Assembly (NCBI GenBank): GCA_029721435.1
Contig: CM056574.1
Location: forward strand, 33,312,001-33,376,000
Direction: 5' to 3'
Source: Gymnothorax reevesii
Lineage: Eukaryota; Chordata; Actinopteri; Anguilliformes; Muraenidae
DNA: 64,000 nucleotides
Shown piece by piece: positions 1-11,191 of the stretch (its first letter is position 1; every line of letters starts with the position of its first letter). The notes beneath the pieces are model-generated. The model was given only the letters and a program-made list of their open reading frames with translations, searched no databases and was not told the DNA's origin. A program made the position numbers and the translations under genes.

Positions 1-120
1 GTGAGAGAGTGCGTGTATGCGCGTGTGTGAGTGAGTGAGTGAGTGAGTGAGCAAGAGTGTGTGTGTGTGAGAGAGTGTGTGTGTGCACGTGTGTGAGTGT
101 GTGTGTGAGTGTGTGCGTGC
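1..120. repeat. (TG)n / (GTGA)n low-complexity tract
   Basis: The strand is almost entirely alternating G and T with GAGA interruptions, and a clean GTGA run lies near positions 28-50. It is cut by the window edge. If the cfdp1 transcript runs this far it would lie in or just past the 3'UTR; otherwise it is intergenic. Confidence 0.95.
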
Positions 121-267
121 ATTGCATCCTAATAGCAGCAGAGAAGCAGCACACTGTAGAAAGGAGACAATCCTGACATAAGACTAGTGGAGGGAAAACA
201 GGACGTGCTGCAATGTGTGCATCTGTGGAACAGTATGTAATGCATGAGTGAATTCGCCTGTGCGTTT

Positions 268-324
268 TGTTTGTGTGTATGTGTGTGTGTGTGTGTGCGT
301 GTGTGTGAGTGTGAGTGCGCGTGC
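268..324. repeat. (TG)n microsatellite
   Basis: An alternating TG run with a few CG and AG interruptions. Any open frame across it on the minus strand is a poly His-Thr artefact. Confidence 0.95.
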
Positions 325-370
325 ATTTGCCAGTGTGAAACACTGCGAGCTTCTACACTCGTGTTCATCT

Positions 371-810
371 GTTTGGGTGAGCCAAAGTGTGTTTAATCAT
401 GTGTAAGCATCTTTCATACCTTACCAGCATGTGTGTTCATAGATTTGCATACAACAGTTGGTGTTTGTAAACTGGCACCCTCCTGAGTGTGTATGAATTG
501 TGTGTATTGGCGAATAAGGGAATGCAAGTGTGTGTTACTGTCCATCCCTGACATGTATGTAGCCCTGTGTTTCTGCGTAACCTTTTCCTGTCGCCAAAGC
601 AGTTTGGGTGAACCTTCGCACGATCACGTGTAAGCACTGTAATTGCACCTTTCACACCTTAGCAACTTTGGTGCGTTTATGAATTAGCGCATATCAGTCA
701 GCACTCATGTGTAAGTGTGTATGAGCCGTGTGTATCTGTGTTTGCGAGTGTGGAAGTGTGTGTGGTCATCCATCCCCTACGCGTACGTGGCCTTGCGTTC
801 GTGTGTCACC
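371..810. repeat. Diverged ~230 bp tandem duplication
   Basis: The segment from 371 (GTTTGGGTGA) to about 601 is repeated from 602 (same GTTTGGGTGA) to about 810. Matching landmarks recur in order about 229-231 bp apart: GTGTAAGCA, TTTCA(T/C)ACCTTA, GTGTGTATGA, and the block CATCCCTGAC..GTAACC at 543 against CATCCCCTAC..GTCACC at 771. The right copy ends at the cfdp1 stop codon, so both copies lie in the presumed 3'UTR. Confidence 0.75.
380..805 (-). other. cfdp1: cfdp1 3' untranslated region (approximate)
   Basis: This is sequence downstream of the cfdp1 TGA, read on the minus strand. The only poly(A)-signal-like hexamer I see within 800 bp of the stop is ATTAAA (minus strand) at 389-394, which would put the cleavage site near 370-380. 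The 3' end is a guess; transcripts may extend further. Confidence 0.4.
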
Positions 811-896
811 GTTTCATGTTGGAAAGGCGGACGTTCTTCTCCAGCTCAAACTGTCTGTGGTCCACCCTTTCCAGAAAGTTCTTCCTCTCTATGTAT
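806..896 (-). CDS. cfdp1: cfdp1 terminal coding exon (end of BCNT domain)
   Basis: This is the last coding exon of craniofacial development protein 1, a BCNT-domain chromatin protein related to yeast Swc5 of the SWR1 (H2A.Z-exchange) complex. The minus strand shows a polypyrimidine tract (TGTTTGTTTTCCCTGCAG), then one base completing the glycine codon left open by the upstream exon, then 29 codons beginning [17 protein letters not shown] and ending RLSNMKR before TGA at 808-806. The YIERK, the [11 protein letters not shown] core and the short basic tail closing with Met-Lys are the signature C-terminus of vertebrate CFDP1. The reading phase matches the exon at 17225-17383 exactly. The exon is too short to appear as an isolated open frame, and the assignment rests on my recollection of the family sequence. 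Confidence 0.94.
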
Positions 897-904
897 CTGC
901 AGGG

Positions 905-2265
905 AAAACAAACAAACACACATCAAACTTTGAGCACGTTATCAGCGAACTGCATCAGCTGTGCGATTCCTTCCTGCAAGAGGGTGGGGAGCTCCTTGAT
1001 TCTCAGAGAAGGGGGGGGTAATTTTGTCTGGTCATTGTTACCATACTAGCCCACAGGTCCCTAGGGCCCAAATGTATATGATGTGAAAACAATACATCTT
1101 TGACTGTCAACAGCAGTGAGAGGACAGAAGTTCCTCATAAACCCTACAGCCCCTGAGCTACCAAGCAATGACCAAGTTTACTGCACAGCTAACATAACAT
1201 CAGTATTCAGACCAATCGGCAGCAAAATCGTTCAGCTGACCACCAATCAGAGGGATCAACTTGCAGTGAATATCCACGCAGAAAAGACACAGGGCATGAG
1301 ACCTTCAGTTTTCACATAAAGAATTCTATCTTAAAAGGATGTGTAACGGATCTTTTTCCAGTTCAATAACTCGAAAATAGTGCCCTTGTCTTAATCATGC
1401 TGCTTTAAAGGCAAGAAAAAAGAATAGAAAATCAAGTATCAACGATGAAAGTTTGTACGAGTTGCAGGAAGAAACCGGGAAAGGTTTCTGTTGATTGAAC
1501 CATCTGTTGACGAAACCAACCAACGAGCAAACAAGTAAATAAGATCATTTTAATCAGAGGCAGCGTGCAGGCGCTAATTAAACAGACAGACCGAGCGGTA
1601 ATTAAAGGCAACAGTTTCGAGCAGTGAAACAATTTCACCTTCGCGCTGTTCTCGTGCCGACAGAGAGACAGTAACAGACTGACGGCCATTATAAGAGCCG
1701 TTTCCCTTGGAAACCTGGACTGCACTGCACTGCAAGTGCGCTGAGCCAGTGCCAAAGAAGACGACTACTGTCCACGAAAGCAAGCCAGGGAGAAGATATT
1801 TCAGTGAGGCCACTGAATGCACTGACCCCATTTTGTCAATCGGCAGTTAATATACTTCCCTCAACTCCACCGTCTATCTGCCCTCCCCCAACGCATTCGC
1901 TTTTTTTCCCCTCCTTCTCTCCCACTCATCCCTTCTGCCTTCAAGCTCTCCACTCACTCAATGTCCTCCGATTCAGGTCACGTCCAAGGCCTGTTCGCAG
2001 ACGGTATGAAGTCATGCTCAAAACAAATCCGGCAATCAAAGTTTAAGTAGCGATCATAAAGGGTCGTATAAAACGAATGAATAGACGGTAATAGGAACTA
2101 AGTCACGCTCCTGCTTTCTAAGCGTGCCCAGTGTTCAGTGCACACGGAACAGAGCAGTTTGATGTAAAAAATCCCCCAGCCACCAGTCACCCTGTATAAC
2201 CTAGAGGAGAAGAGAAGAGAATTGGGCTTCCTGTCAATCACACACATCCCCCCTAGGCCCCTACC
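905..2265. other. Intronic sequence, no gene seen
   Basis: A G-run lies at 1011-1018. The 1560-1700 stretch is unusually rich in TAATTA-type homeodomain cores (GCTAATTAAAC, GGTAATTAAAG) and could be regulatory, but nothing proves it. A C/T-rich block lies at 1870-1960. The open frames across the region have no recognisable family features. Confidence 0.6.
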
Positions 2266-2268
2266 CCC

Positions 2269-2334
2269 TACCACACACACACACACACACACACATGCGC
2301 GCGCAAAGAAACACACACAGACAAACACACAAAT
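2269..2334. repeat. (CA)n microsatellite
   Basis: A clean CA run at about 2272-2295, then GCGCGC and a degenerate CA tail. Confidence 0.95.
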
Positions 2335-5300
2335 CAAACCCCCAGCCGCTGGTGTCAGACTAATGACACAGCAGTGAAACGTGACTGGCTGCGAGAGATG
2401 GCTGTTCCTTGTGCCCCATCAGCGGAGGGAGAGTTGCTGTTCCATCAACTGTCCATTAACAGGCGTAGGGTGGTTGTTATCAGCCATTATCTGCATGGGA
2501 AGGGCGGATGTTCTGCAAACCCCATTTTTAGGAAATGGGCGGCCGTTCCCTAAACCCAATTCAGCAGATGGACACTGGTTTTGACAACAACCTAACTTAC
2601 CATGATGGGGGTCATTCCTTAGTCCCCACGGCAGCAACACGAGGCATCCTCACTCTCTGAGAACATTGAGACCTTGGGTGTGGTGTCCAGCTGTGGCAGT
2701 CTAAATTTACTCACTCTCAGCCCCTTAATTCCTGTGGTACCCCAGAGTGTAACTGCCCACAATTTTGTCCCAAACTTCAGCACCCTAGTTCTCTTCTACA
2801 GAAACCCACATCCCCAACAAAGAGACACCAAACAAATGTGCAGAAAGAATCCATAATTTGTTACATCAGGCAAGATTTTATTCAAAAATGTGGTCCTACA
2901 TTTTTTTTTTGTTTGATCCTTCGGTCTCTCTCATTCTTCTCATACCACATGAAAATAGTCCTTCAAGTGCACAAGCCCTAGTACATTTACCATGAATATG
3001 GAGCCTTGAAAAACTCTGTTTTTCTGTAGAGTTTGTGATAGTTTTCTTATTTTTAAAACAATGTTGACAGTGCAGTTCTCACCCTGTGTGTATTCTGGTA
3101 CTCCTATACCTCCTTAAATAGAAGCCTGTTTTGGCACTGCAGGGTTTGCGAAGGACACCAAGGTCCTGGCACTGAAGAGGTTAAGTGCAAGACTACTGGT
3201 TGCTATGATGGCAGTGAAACAAAGGCAATGATGTCATGGTGCAGATTGCTCGGGGAGAGAGCCGTCCCTGACACAATACCACCTGTTGCAGGCAACGCAT
3301 CACACTACACAAGGCCAAATCCAATCAGCCTTCCACCGGGCCCAAGAGGCATGCTGGGTGACAAAAGGCAATCTGTACAAGAGAGGCCTCACGCCGTACG
3401 CTGGCAGGTGGATCAATAAAGAAACTTCAATGCAACGCTACGGTACGCTGGGTAAAGACAGACCACACACGCCAACAGCAATATTCAGGGCGAAAAGAGA
3501 GGTTTCTCACACTGCACCAAGGCATGCTGGGTAATTACAGGCCTCCAGGGCTGAGACAGACCTGGTTTCTGTTGGAAGCTGGCCTCATTACATCCACCAA
3601 GGAGGCCCTTTTTTTAGGATCTCGAGCCAAGCAACCTGTAATTGTGGCTACTTTTAATTAGCTACCTCTTTTTTCATACAAATCTGGCTTGGATGAGAAC
3701 CAGAATTGACCAAGTTGTCTCTGAAGAAACCTTGCAGAGACCCCCCCGTAACAGGGGTGGTTGAATCTGGCTCTGAAATCCAAAGTTGGCTACGGTTCTC
3801 TTTTCCCCCCATGCTATTCTCAGGTCTTCACACCAGACTCTCAGGTAAAAGGAGGGCTCCAGCCTGGTTCTTTTTGGCCTTTGCTGTAGTAATATAAGTA
3901 ACAGGGTTCTAGGACCTGGAGTGTCAGTTACTCACTCTCTGACACAGCATTAAGTCTTCAACTCTCCCTGACAGAGCATATGTCAGTATCAAGCCATTTG
4001 GCTGATCTCCGTTCATGTAATTACGTTATCATTGCTGTTATCATGCTACCCGCAGAGTTCGTACATCAATCATGTCCCCCCGAACAGGCATTGTCAGGCA
4101 TCTGAGATGCAGCATCTCTAAAGAATGCTTGTTCAGTGGCTTTAGCTGAGTGGGCAAGGCCTCTCTGTGCTGCTTTTGGAATACAGGTTTCAAAATCCGC
4201 ACCTCCAGTTTACACTTAGCCTACATTCAGATGCCTCCTGGGGGACCCAGTCTCAAGATAGCGCCACAAAAACGTTTTCCGCTGAAGGGGCGGGGCCACA
4301 TTCCACCTGGCCTTTTCATCCAATTTATCCACCAACCATCACAGGTATTGAGAAAGAACTCGCCGGAATAGAAGGGAGATACCCACTCAGGGGACACTGA
4401 GTAACACAATAGGCGAATGAGCACAGAGCAATGACTGAATTCACCATTGAAATCCTAGTTATTCAGCTAATTGCCAGACGACCCTCTTCAAGTGCTGTCT
4501 TTGAAATTACAAATATTCCTAATCTCTTCCTTTGCAGACCCAGATACCCAGCCATTGATGCATCTGACTGGGGGAGCCGCATAATTGTATGAGAACGGTG
4601 GGTTGTGATTGGTCAAGACTCCCTCAATTGTTGAGGAGAGCTTCAAATATGCCCTCTTGTGAGGCTCCAAGGATTGCGTGCTTACGAGGCCATTCTTTAT
4701 TGCAGGAGTAACTGAGGGGAAGTTAAGAACTACCCCATCACCACCAGCTTCAATTCCATGAACCTCAGGTGCGCAGACTAATGACCCGACCGTGACCTCT
4801 TGAAGGTGGGTTGAGGTCAGGTTCCACAGCGAAAGTTGAAATTCACACCAAGGACACCGGCACATACCGAGACGGAGGAAATGACTAACAGTGAGAGGTT
4901 TTGTGTTAAATATGTGAAACCGAGCCTTCCACATCTCAGTAGTGACACTACTTATCTCAGACAGTAAGACGAGAAGGTTTAGAGATCTCTAGAGATCTGA
5001 GCATCAGGGCACAGAGACGACACACAATAAAATCAGTGTTAAATTAGTCCGTGACAGCAGATGAAGTGATACCGAATACAGCAGCTCAGGACAAATACAG
5101 TGAGCAATTCAATATAAGGAGTCAATGAAAAAAATACTAATTTATGCAAAATTGTCTGAATCAGGTTGTTTATTCATATACTCAGGAAAATATTTGTAGT
5201 TAAGTGCATGACAGCCTTTTTGCAACAGTGTTACAGCAGAATCTGAAAGACCAGCTGTCATCACGACAGCCTCGGGCAGCAGGTACAATGATGTAAGAAA

Positions 5301-6187
5301 TGTTTAATGATGCAGGATGCACGTTTAATGATGCAAGCGTGCAATCAAAGAAAGCAAAGGGGTATGTGCGAGATCCCCCTAAATTAAATCCCCCATAATA
5401 TAAAAAACACTTTTTAAATCATAATCACTGGTGATGCCACCTCAAAAAAGAGTGACCTTCAGAGAGCAGACATTGACAGGCATGAATGGCCTGGAATTTA
5501 TGAGTTTGTATGGTTTTTTTTTTGCAACAAAATTTACATGTCTTTACACCTGAAAATGTAATAATTTTGAAGGAACAGCATGATACGGGATACTTAAAAT
5601 CCATACAAACCACAAAAAAAACTATGCTTCATGTAAAATATTTGATTCCCTAAAAGCCTAAAAAGACAGGAAAGTCATCCTCCCTAGACATCATCATTTA
5701 AATGTCAAATTTTATGTCCTCAATTACATCGAACCAAGAGTACAGGCATGAAAGCATAACATGCACGTCCCCAAATGACCTCCAGAGCGAGAGGCACTTA
5801 TTGCTTTGACTGCTATTGAATACCTGCAGCGTAAAAATGAGCTGTGATGCATACATATCTCGTAGCATGAGATACAACCAAAACAGCTCGCATCTAAAGG
5901 GTGTGTCTGTTGTCCGTGTGCGTGAGAGTGCGCAGATGTATGGAACATTCCCCGTGACAAACTGTCTTTGTTTGCACTGAAACGCTCGCACGCGTGCCTG
6001 CATTCATGGCACAGTGGCAAAACTCAGGCCTGCAGGCCCCGAGCGCGTTTTCGAGAACAAAAGCCTCTTGAGCAGGTCTTTCATAGCCAGGCTACGTCTC
6101 TCACGCGCGTCCCTCAGTTCTACAGCTCTCCTGGCCTGCGGTGAGCTTGGCACAGAAACGCCCCCTTGAAACAGAACAGTCATACGC
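2335..6187. other. Intronic sequence, no gene seen
   Basis: Mostly unique-looking sequence. An imperfect palindrome sits at 2529-2552, a T-run near 2901-2910, and GCATGCTGGGT motifs at 3349-3359 and 3522-3532. The open frames at 4488-4934 and 5698-6020 (minus strand) show no signal peptide, repeated motif or family signature that I recognise. Confidence 0.55.
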
Positions 6188-6437
6188 TGAACACATACAA
6201 GTCAGGGTGCAGCTGAACACTGTACATACACATCCCAGAGAGCAGCTATATACTGTGTATTCACATCCCAGAGAGCAGCCATACACTGAATACACATCCC
6301 CAAGAGGGCAGACAAAAACTCTTTATGCGTCCCAGAGAACAGCCACCGTACACACGCAGCCCAGAGAGATCAGCCATATACTGTACACACAGATTCCAGA
6401 AAGAGCAGTATACTGTACGTACACATAACATAAGAGC
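6188..6437. repeat. ~33 bp degenerate minisatellite, about 7-8 copies
   Basis: The consensus is near TACACATCCCAGAGAGCAGC followed by YATAYACTGTA. Clear copies start near 6224, 6258, 6290, 6325, 6352 and 6388, flanked by more diverged ones. Because the period is close to a multiple of three, the plus strand stays open as an 11-residue peptide repeat (HPREQ.YTVY) and the minus strand as a CSLGC repeat. I read this as a by-product, not a protein. Confidence 0.85.
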
Positions 6438-8708
6438 AGGCATGTTCTAGTCTGCAACGAGAACTACCAGACCGCAACCTAAATGGACAACGAGCTCCTT
6501 GCAATCTTTCACCAAAAATTCCAGGCTACTCAAAATCGAATATCAAACAGTAGTCATAACACAAAAAGTCTTATTCTCAATCTAATATCAAACAGGATTC
6601 ATCATCGAATGAGCAAATTTAAATTGCTCACCGCCTAACACCTAAGAAGTACAAACATCATTTCATCTAGACAAAATAAGTCAACATGATTCCAGCTTGC
6701 ATTACCACCCAAGCCCCAGAAGGGTCATTGTGAGGTCAGAGGAAGGTGAGAGTCCAGGTGTTACTGTACCTCCTGGTGCATTGAACAGAGTCAATTTATC
6801 TCCTACAGTTTATAACTCCCTTCAAGCACAAGCTAAAACTGACCAGCATTTACAGAAAAAAACAAACAATTAATTAAATGTGGTCTGAAATAAATGAGGG
6901 GAAAAAGTTTTTTTTTTTTTTTAAAACTGAGCTGAAGACAAATGAGGGCTCATTTTAGAGCTCCACATTTCCATTTGAAAAGACAATCCTAAAGTACATG
7001 CATTTTTAAACGGACGTGTGAGAAATAGTGGGGTTATTCCCCGAAAACGACTTGGCAGAAACCCATGCCGCGGGCTGCCGACTCCCATAAAGAAAAGATG
7101 ATCACAGACAAGTCACCAGATGGCTCAGACAATTATGTTTTGTACATTTTGTTTGTTCTGTGCGGGGAGTCAATAACACCCAAATTAACAGTGATTCTTG
7201 TCGACACTGTGTAGCTTGATGCTTAGTAGCAGAGAGCGTCAAACAATGCCTTTTGATCTTCAAGCCTGACGTTAACAATGTACATGATCACGCAACTGTG
7301 GAAGTTCCAGGTTCACAGCACCAAATTAAACCTTCGAAGGCACCAAATGCAGTTTATGTACGTGCTACTCACATGAGGATACGTGGACGCAACATCAGGG
7401 AAAGCAATTTCCAAATGGTCGACATTTGGGCGCGTTGTTGACAGTTGTCTGCAGTGAGGCATTTTCAAGCATTATCAGAAGGATTCAGAGCAATACTACT
7501 CGTTTCCAAAACAACCACTGTACTTAGTCAAATACAAATTTAAGACTTGCAAAGACAGACACTGCGGTGAGTTAATCACGGAGGCTAATGACTGTTCCAA
7601 ATATTGCAGAGGTAAATAAATTTCCATTGCTTAAATCTGTGATGCAGAAAGACATGCCTCACCCCTTGAACAATACTAAGCATTTCCAGAGAAGAACAGT
7701 AAAATGGCAGACTATAATCAAATTTAATCACAGTTTCAAGTCTTATTACTTTAGTAAGAACTTCAGTCGACTTTTTCACTACTTTCCCCTGTTAATTTTT
7801 CATGCAGCATGGCAAAGGATTTGTGGTTAAGCACTAAAAGCTGCAAGTGACTGCTTGGGAACTTTGCTGCCAATCATCCTTTATGCTTTATAAATGGAAA
7901 TTAAAGTAAATTACAGGGGAGGCAACAAGAATCCTCTGTTAGCCAGTAACTAAAACAGTCCAACACCAACCAACCTTAAAATCCAATGGCCAAGATTGGT
8001 TTTCTCTAAATCTGATACCAAAAAAACAACACCAATATTTCTGTAATCAAGACAGGTCACCAACTCAAACATTAAAACTAACAATCCAAAATTAATTTAA
8101 TAACAACGCCCGCCACCCAATCACTTGCAATTCAAAACCTGAAGCAGGGGTCGCTCATGATTTACAGTTTTACAGGACAGGAGACCTCATCAAATCCTTA
8201 TCACTTGCAATCCAACTGTGCAACAACAGACATCAATCACAATCTACACGAGTAGCACCACTTGCATTCCAGATACTAACACGGGGTGCTCTATCCAACA
8301 CTTAACACCACTTAAAAATCCATTAAGTGACACAGACTTCACTCAATCAAGCCCCTAAAATAAGCCGCGCATAATCAATCAACAGAGCCCAGAGCTGCTG
8401 GGGGATTCACAAACCCGAATGCACACGGAGAAATTTTGCTACTGTCTGGCCCTGTGCTGGTGCAGTTAACAGGAAGTGCTCCCTTTGAGGCGACCAGTGG
8501 AATGTCCTTCGATGGTCATAAATCTTCAGCAGTAAGAGACCCTCAAAACACACATCCCAGGCCCTGTACTCTCCACAGACCACAGACACGAAAAGGGCTT
8601 TTACAGACCACAGATACTCTCCATTCTGGAACGGACTTCCACTTAAAAGACCACAGATAGCAGAATGCGCTGAGACTATCTCTGCTTCATATTAGAGCAC
8701 CTGTAAAA

Positions 8709-8711
<3 letters not shown>
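6438..8711. other. Intronic sequence, no gene seen
   Basis: An A/T-leaning stretch with a T14 run at about 6908-6921. There is no coding signature and no clear inverted or tandem repeat. Confidence 0.55.

Positions 8712-8788
<77 letters not shown>
8712..8788. repeat. Compound (AT)n(CA)n microsatellite
   Basis: About 25 AT units (8712-8763) run directly into about 12 CA units ending in A-rich sequence. The long AT run could form a cruciform and is likely polymorphic. Confidence 0.97.
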
Positions 8789-8839
8789 AAAACAACAAGT
8801 GCGCCGACTATCGGCGAATGCCGTATTGCTGTGCAGTAC

Positions 8840-9057
8840 TAGTCCCCTACCGGTTTATGCATATTATATTTCCTAAAAAGTAGGTCAAAGTGACCTGAAT
8901 AGGGTACATGACACACCCTCTCCCCAAGATGCATCCACACACCAACTTTGATGTTCCTAGATCATACGGTATTGAAGTTATGGAGCGGAAACAAATGCGG
9001 ACGGACGGACTGACGGAGTGCAATCCTATAGTCCCCTCCGTTTCCAGTAGGGGACTA
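8840..9057. mobile_element. Short inverted-repeat element (TAGTCCCCTAC ends)
   Basis: TAGTCCCCTAC at 8840-8850 is matched by its exact reverse complement GTAGGGGACTA at 9047-9057. The right end is also a local hairpin, because TAGTCCCCTCCG at 9029-9040 pairs with the same GGGGACTA. Just inside lies a GACGGACGGAC block. The body has no coding capacity. A hairpin at one end plus (GACG)n is seen in dispersed fish repeats, which is established knowledge only in a general sense. No clean target duplication is visible. Confidence 0.7.
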
Positions 9058-9237
9058 ATAACACGTTCGAGAAATAGACAAAAGGACTCTGAGGTTGCCT
9101 GAGAAACTTTTATCAACTCAAATGCATAAACATTCTTCAGAGATTATTTAGACCAAAACATCAAGGATGTAATGATGTGGCATAACGTTACCATAACCTC
9201 TGGAAACTGGTGAACAGAAAACAGAATGACTTGAAAG

Positions 9238-9593
9238 TAGGGCTGGGCGATATGGACAAAATCTCATATCCCGATATCTGTGATCGAATACCTCGATATC
9301 GATATTTTGCCGATATTATCAGGACAAATGTTGGTGCTCATGCAAAATATTTACACAATAATATTTTTTATAACCATTTATTAGTAATGTGGACATAACG
9401 ATGAAACAGGTGCAGGCAACAGCTTCAACAGTCTTACAAGAGCAGAAAAATGTAACCCATTACAGTAATTCAGCTTTTAAATCCAGAAAAGCCAACACTT
9501 ATTTCATATCACGATATTACAAGTCAAAATCCGTGACAATATTTTACTTTGCATCTCGATATCGATATAATATCGATATATCGCCCAGCCCAA
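9238..9593. mobile_element. hAT-type MITE with perfect 8 bp target duplication
   Basis: The element starts TAGGGCTGGGCGATAT and ends ATATCGCCCAGCCCAA. It is flanked on both sides by CTTGAAAG (9230-9237 and 9594-9601), an exact 8 bp duplication of the kind hAT transposases make. The sub-terminal parts are rich in CGATATCGATAT. At 356 bp it has no transposase and must have been mobilised in trans. Confidence 0.9.
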
Positions 9594-9601
9594 CTTGAAA
9601 G

Positions 9602-10406
9602 AATTTTATGTAACAATGTTCCATCAGTGCAAGAAAGGATTAAATTATTATACTAACTGCCATCCTGCCAAACTAACAAACCGAGTAGCAAGTATACTAA
9701 TAGCTTGAAAAGGATAACAAAATAACGGGCTCGTCAATGAAAGATAACAATATTGCAAAGTAAATAGTACTTCTACTCATAAATAAAAATAGGCCTATCA
9801 ATCAACATATTTTCAGGCAAGTTCACATTCAGACTCAGTTTTATGTTCAGGGTACGGCAGGATACTGCTGGAAAAGTAACCATATAAATTGTTGAAAAAC
9901 ACTCAGGCTAAAATACATTCTCAGGACTGAATCGTATATACAGTAAATTGTAGAAAGGCTGAAATCACACTTTTCCACATAAACCATTTCTTCACTCTCT
10001 CACCAAGCAACTTCCTCAGTCCTATTTGTACATCTTTTCTATTTGCTCCCCACTCCCACTCAAAATCCTCTTTTACCTTTTCTCTATCCTTCATTGCTTA
10101 CTCACTCTCTGCATCTCTAAATCTGTCCCTAATTCTCCTCTCCCTCCCATTCTTCATCGCTCTTTCGCTCATTTTAAGATTGGGTGCTCATTAATAGAGG
10201 CTTTGACACAGAGGTACAGGGAAAGAAGTTCTCTCTTAATTGTTTAATTCCTCTCTGCAGATGTAGACACCAGCGGGGATGTAGACGCCAGCGGGCAAGA
10301 GCTGCTCCATTTATGCACCCAGTTATAGTATCCCATCAATAGGACGTATACCCGAAACGGTTACTGAATATTCAAGAGGAAGCGGTGCCTGAAAACAATT
10401 TAGAAT
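9602..10406. other. Intronic sequence, no gene seen
   Basis: A/T-rich, with a pyrimidine-rich stretch at about 9990-10170. No supported feature. Confidence 0.55.
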
Positions 10407-10577
10407 ATGGACGAGTTAAGTCCCATCACTGCTTACCAGGAATTAAACTCGTCAGCCGAGCTTGATGTGCAAGATGCCTATTATAGGTACTTGCCTACAG
10501 TATCTATCCAGCAGTTAATAAAAATCTCTTGCGACAGAAAAAATAGTTTTCTTTTGTTGCAACGAGTTCAGCTATAG
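10407..10577 (+). CDS. Unidentified 56-codon open frame
   Basis: The frame opens MDELSPITAYQELNSS and closes at TAG 10575-10577. Its composition is ordinary rather than low-complexity and it has an acidic middle part (AELDVQDAYYR). I recognise no family. A GT donor-like site (TATAG|GTACTT) lies inside it after 10486 and would leave phase 2, which is the phase required by an AG at 10997-10998 that leads into the open frame ending at 11191. It may be part of a small nested gene, an old transposon fragment, or chance. Confidence 0.2.
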   Translation: MDELSPITAYQELNSSAELDVQDAYYRYLPTVSIQQLIKISCDRKNSFLLLQRVQL

Positions 10578-10927
10578 TAGCCCAAACGTATCCCAATTAA
10601 GTCTTGAAAAAAAAATCAGCTTTTTGAGGCAAATGTGTAACATGGTAGTGATACCATGTCATTCTACTGTCAATTATAGTCATCAGATATTAAAAAGGCA
10701 TGATACCCTACCATTGATTTCGTGTAGATTCGTCTCTAGTACAATTCAGTGGTCACTTAAAGCCTCAGTCTCTCCCTGAAATGCAGTCACTTCAGTGATT
10801 GCGCATGTTTATCTGCATGAGGCACAGTTATAGTTCATGCCCACGTGAAACCTTCCCAGTAATTAACTATTGATTGACAAGTTTTTATCCAATTTCAGTA
10901 GTATAAGGTTAAGGTTAATAAGTTAGG

Positions 10928-11191
10928 TTGCATCCTCGCAACTTTGCGCATCTGAATTACGCAAACAAAGCCGCCAAGAGCAGTCCAAAAGTACTCAGGT
11001 TACGTTTAAGAGATGTACGTGATACGGACATGGACAATGGGAGTCAGTCTAAATGGAAGCGGACTGGAGGTTTACTTCAGCTTGAAAGCATTGACTCTCT
11101 GGAGGAAGAAGTCAATGACGAATTCTTTCTTCATGATGTGCAAGAACATCTATTGTTGTATGGAGCATACAGATTACTTGTAGTTAGATAG
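10928..11191 (+). CDS. Unidentified 87-codon open frame
   Basis: The distinctive part is the C-terminal half: a basic patch (KWKRTGG), then an acidic amphipathic run (LLQLESIDSLEEEVNDEFF) and LYGAYRLLVV before TAG. The composition looks protein-like and is free of repeats, but I recognise no family. The ATG at 10928 has no strong context. The frame can also be entered by splicing at 10998|10999, although the polypyrimidine tract before that AG is poor. It sits on the strand opposite cfdp1, inside its last intron. Confidence 0.25.
   Translation: MHPRNFAHLNYANKAAKSSPKVLRLRLRDVRDTDMDNGSQSKWKRTGGLLQLESIDSLEEEVNDEFFLHDVQEHLLLYGAYRLLVVR

Noticed and set aside
129..368. Thr/His-rich minus-strand open frame
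   Set aside because: It is the translation of a (TG)n microsatellite.
6101..6443. Repeat-peptide open frames on both strands
   Set aside because: They arise from a 33 bp minisatellite whose period is a multiple of three.
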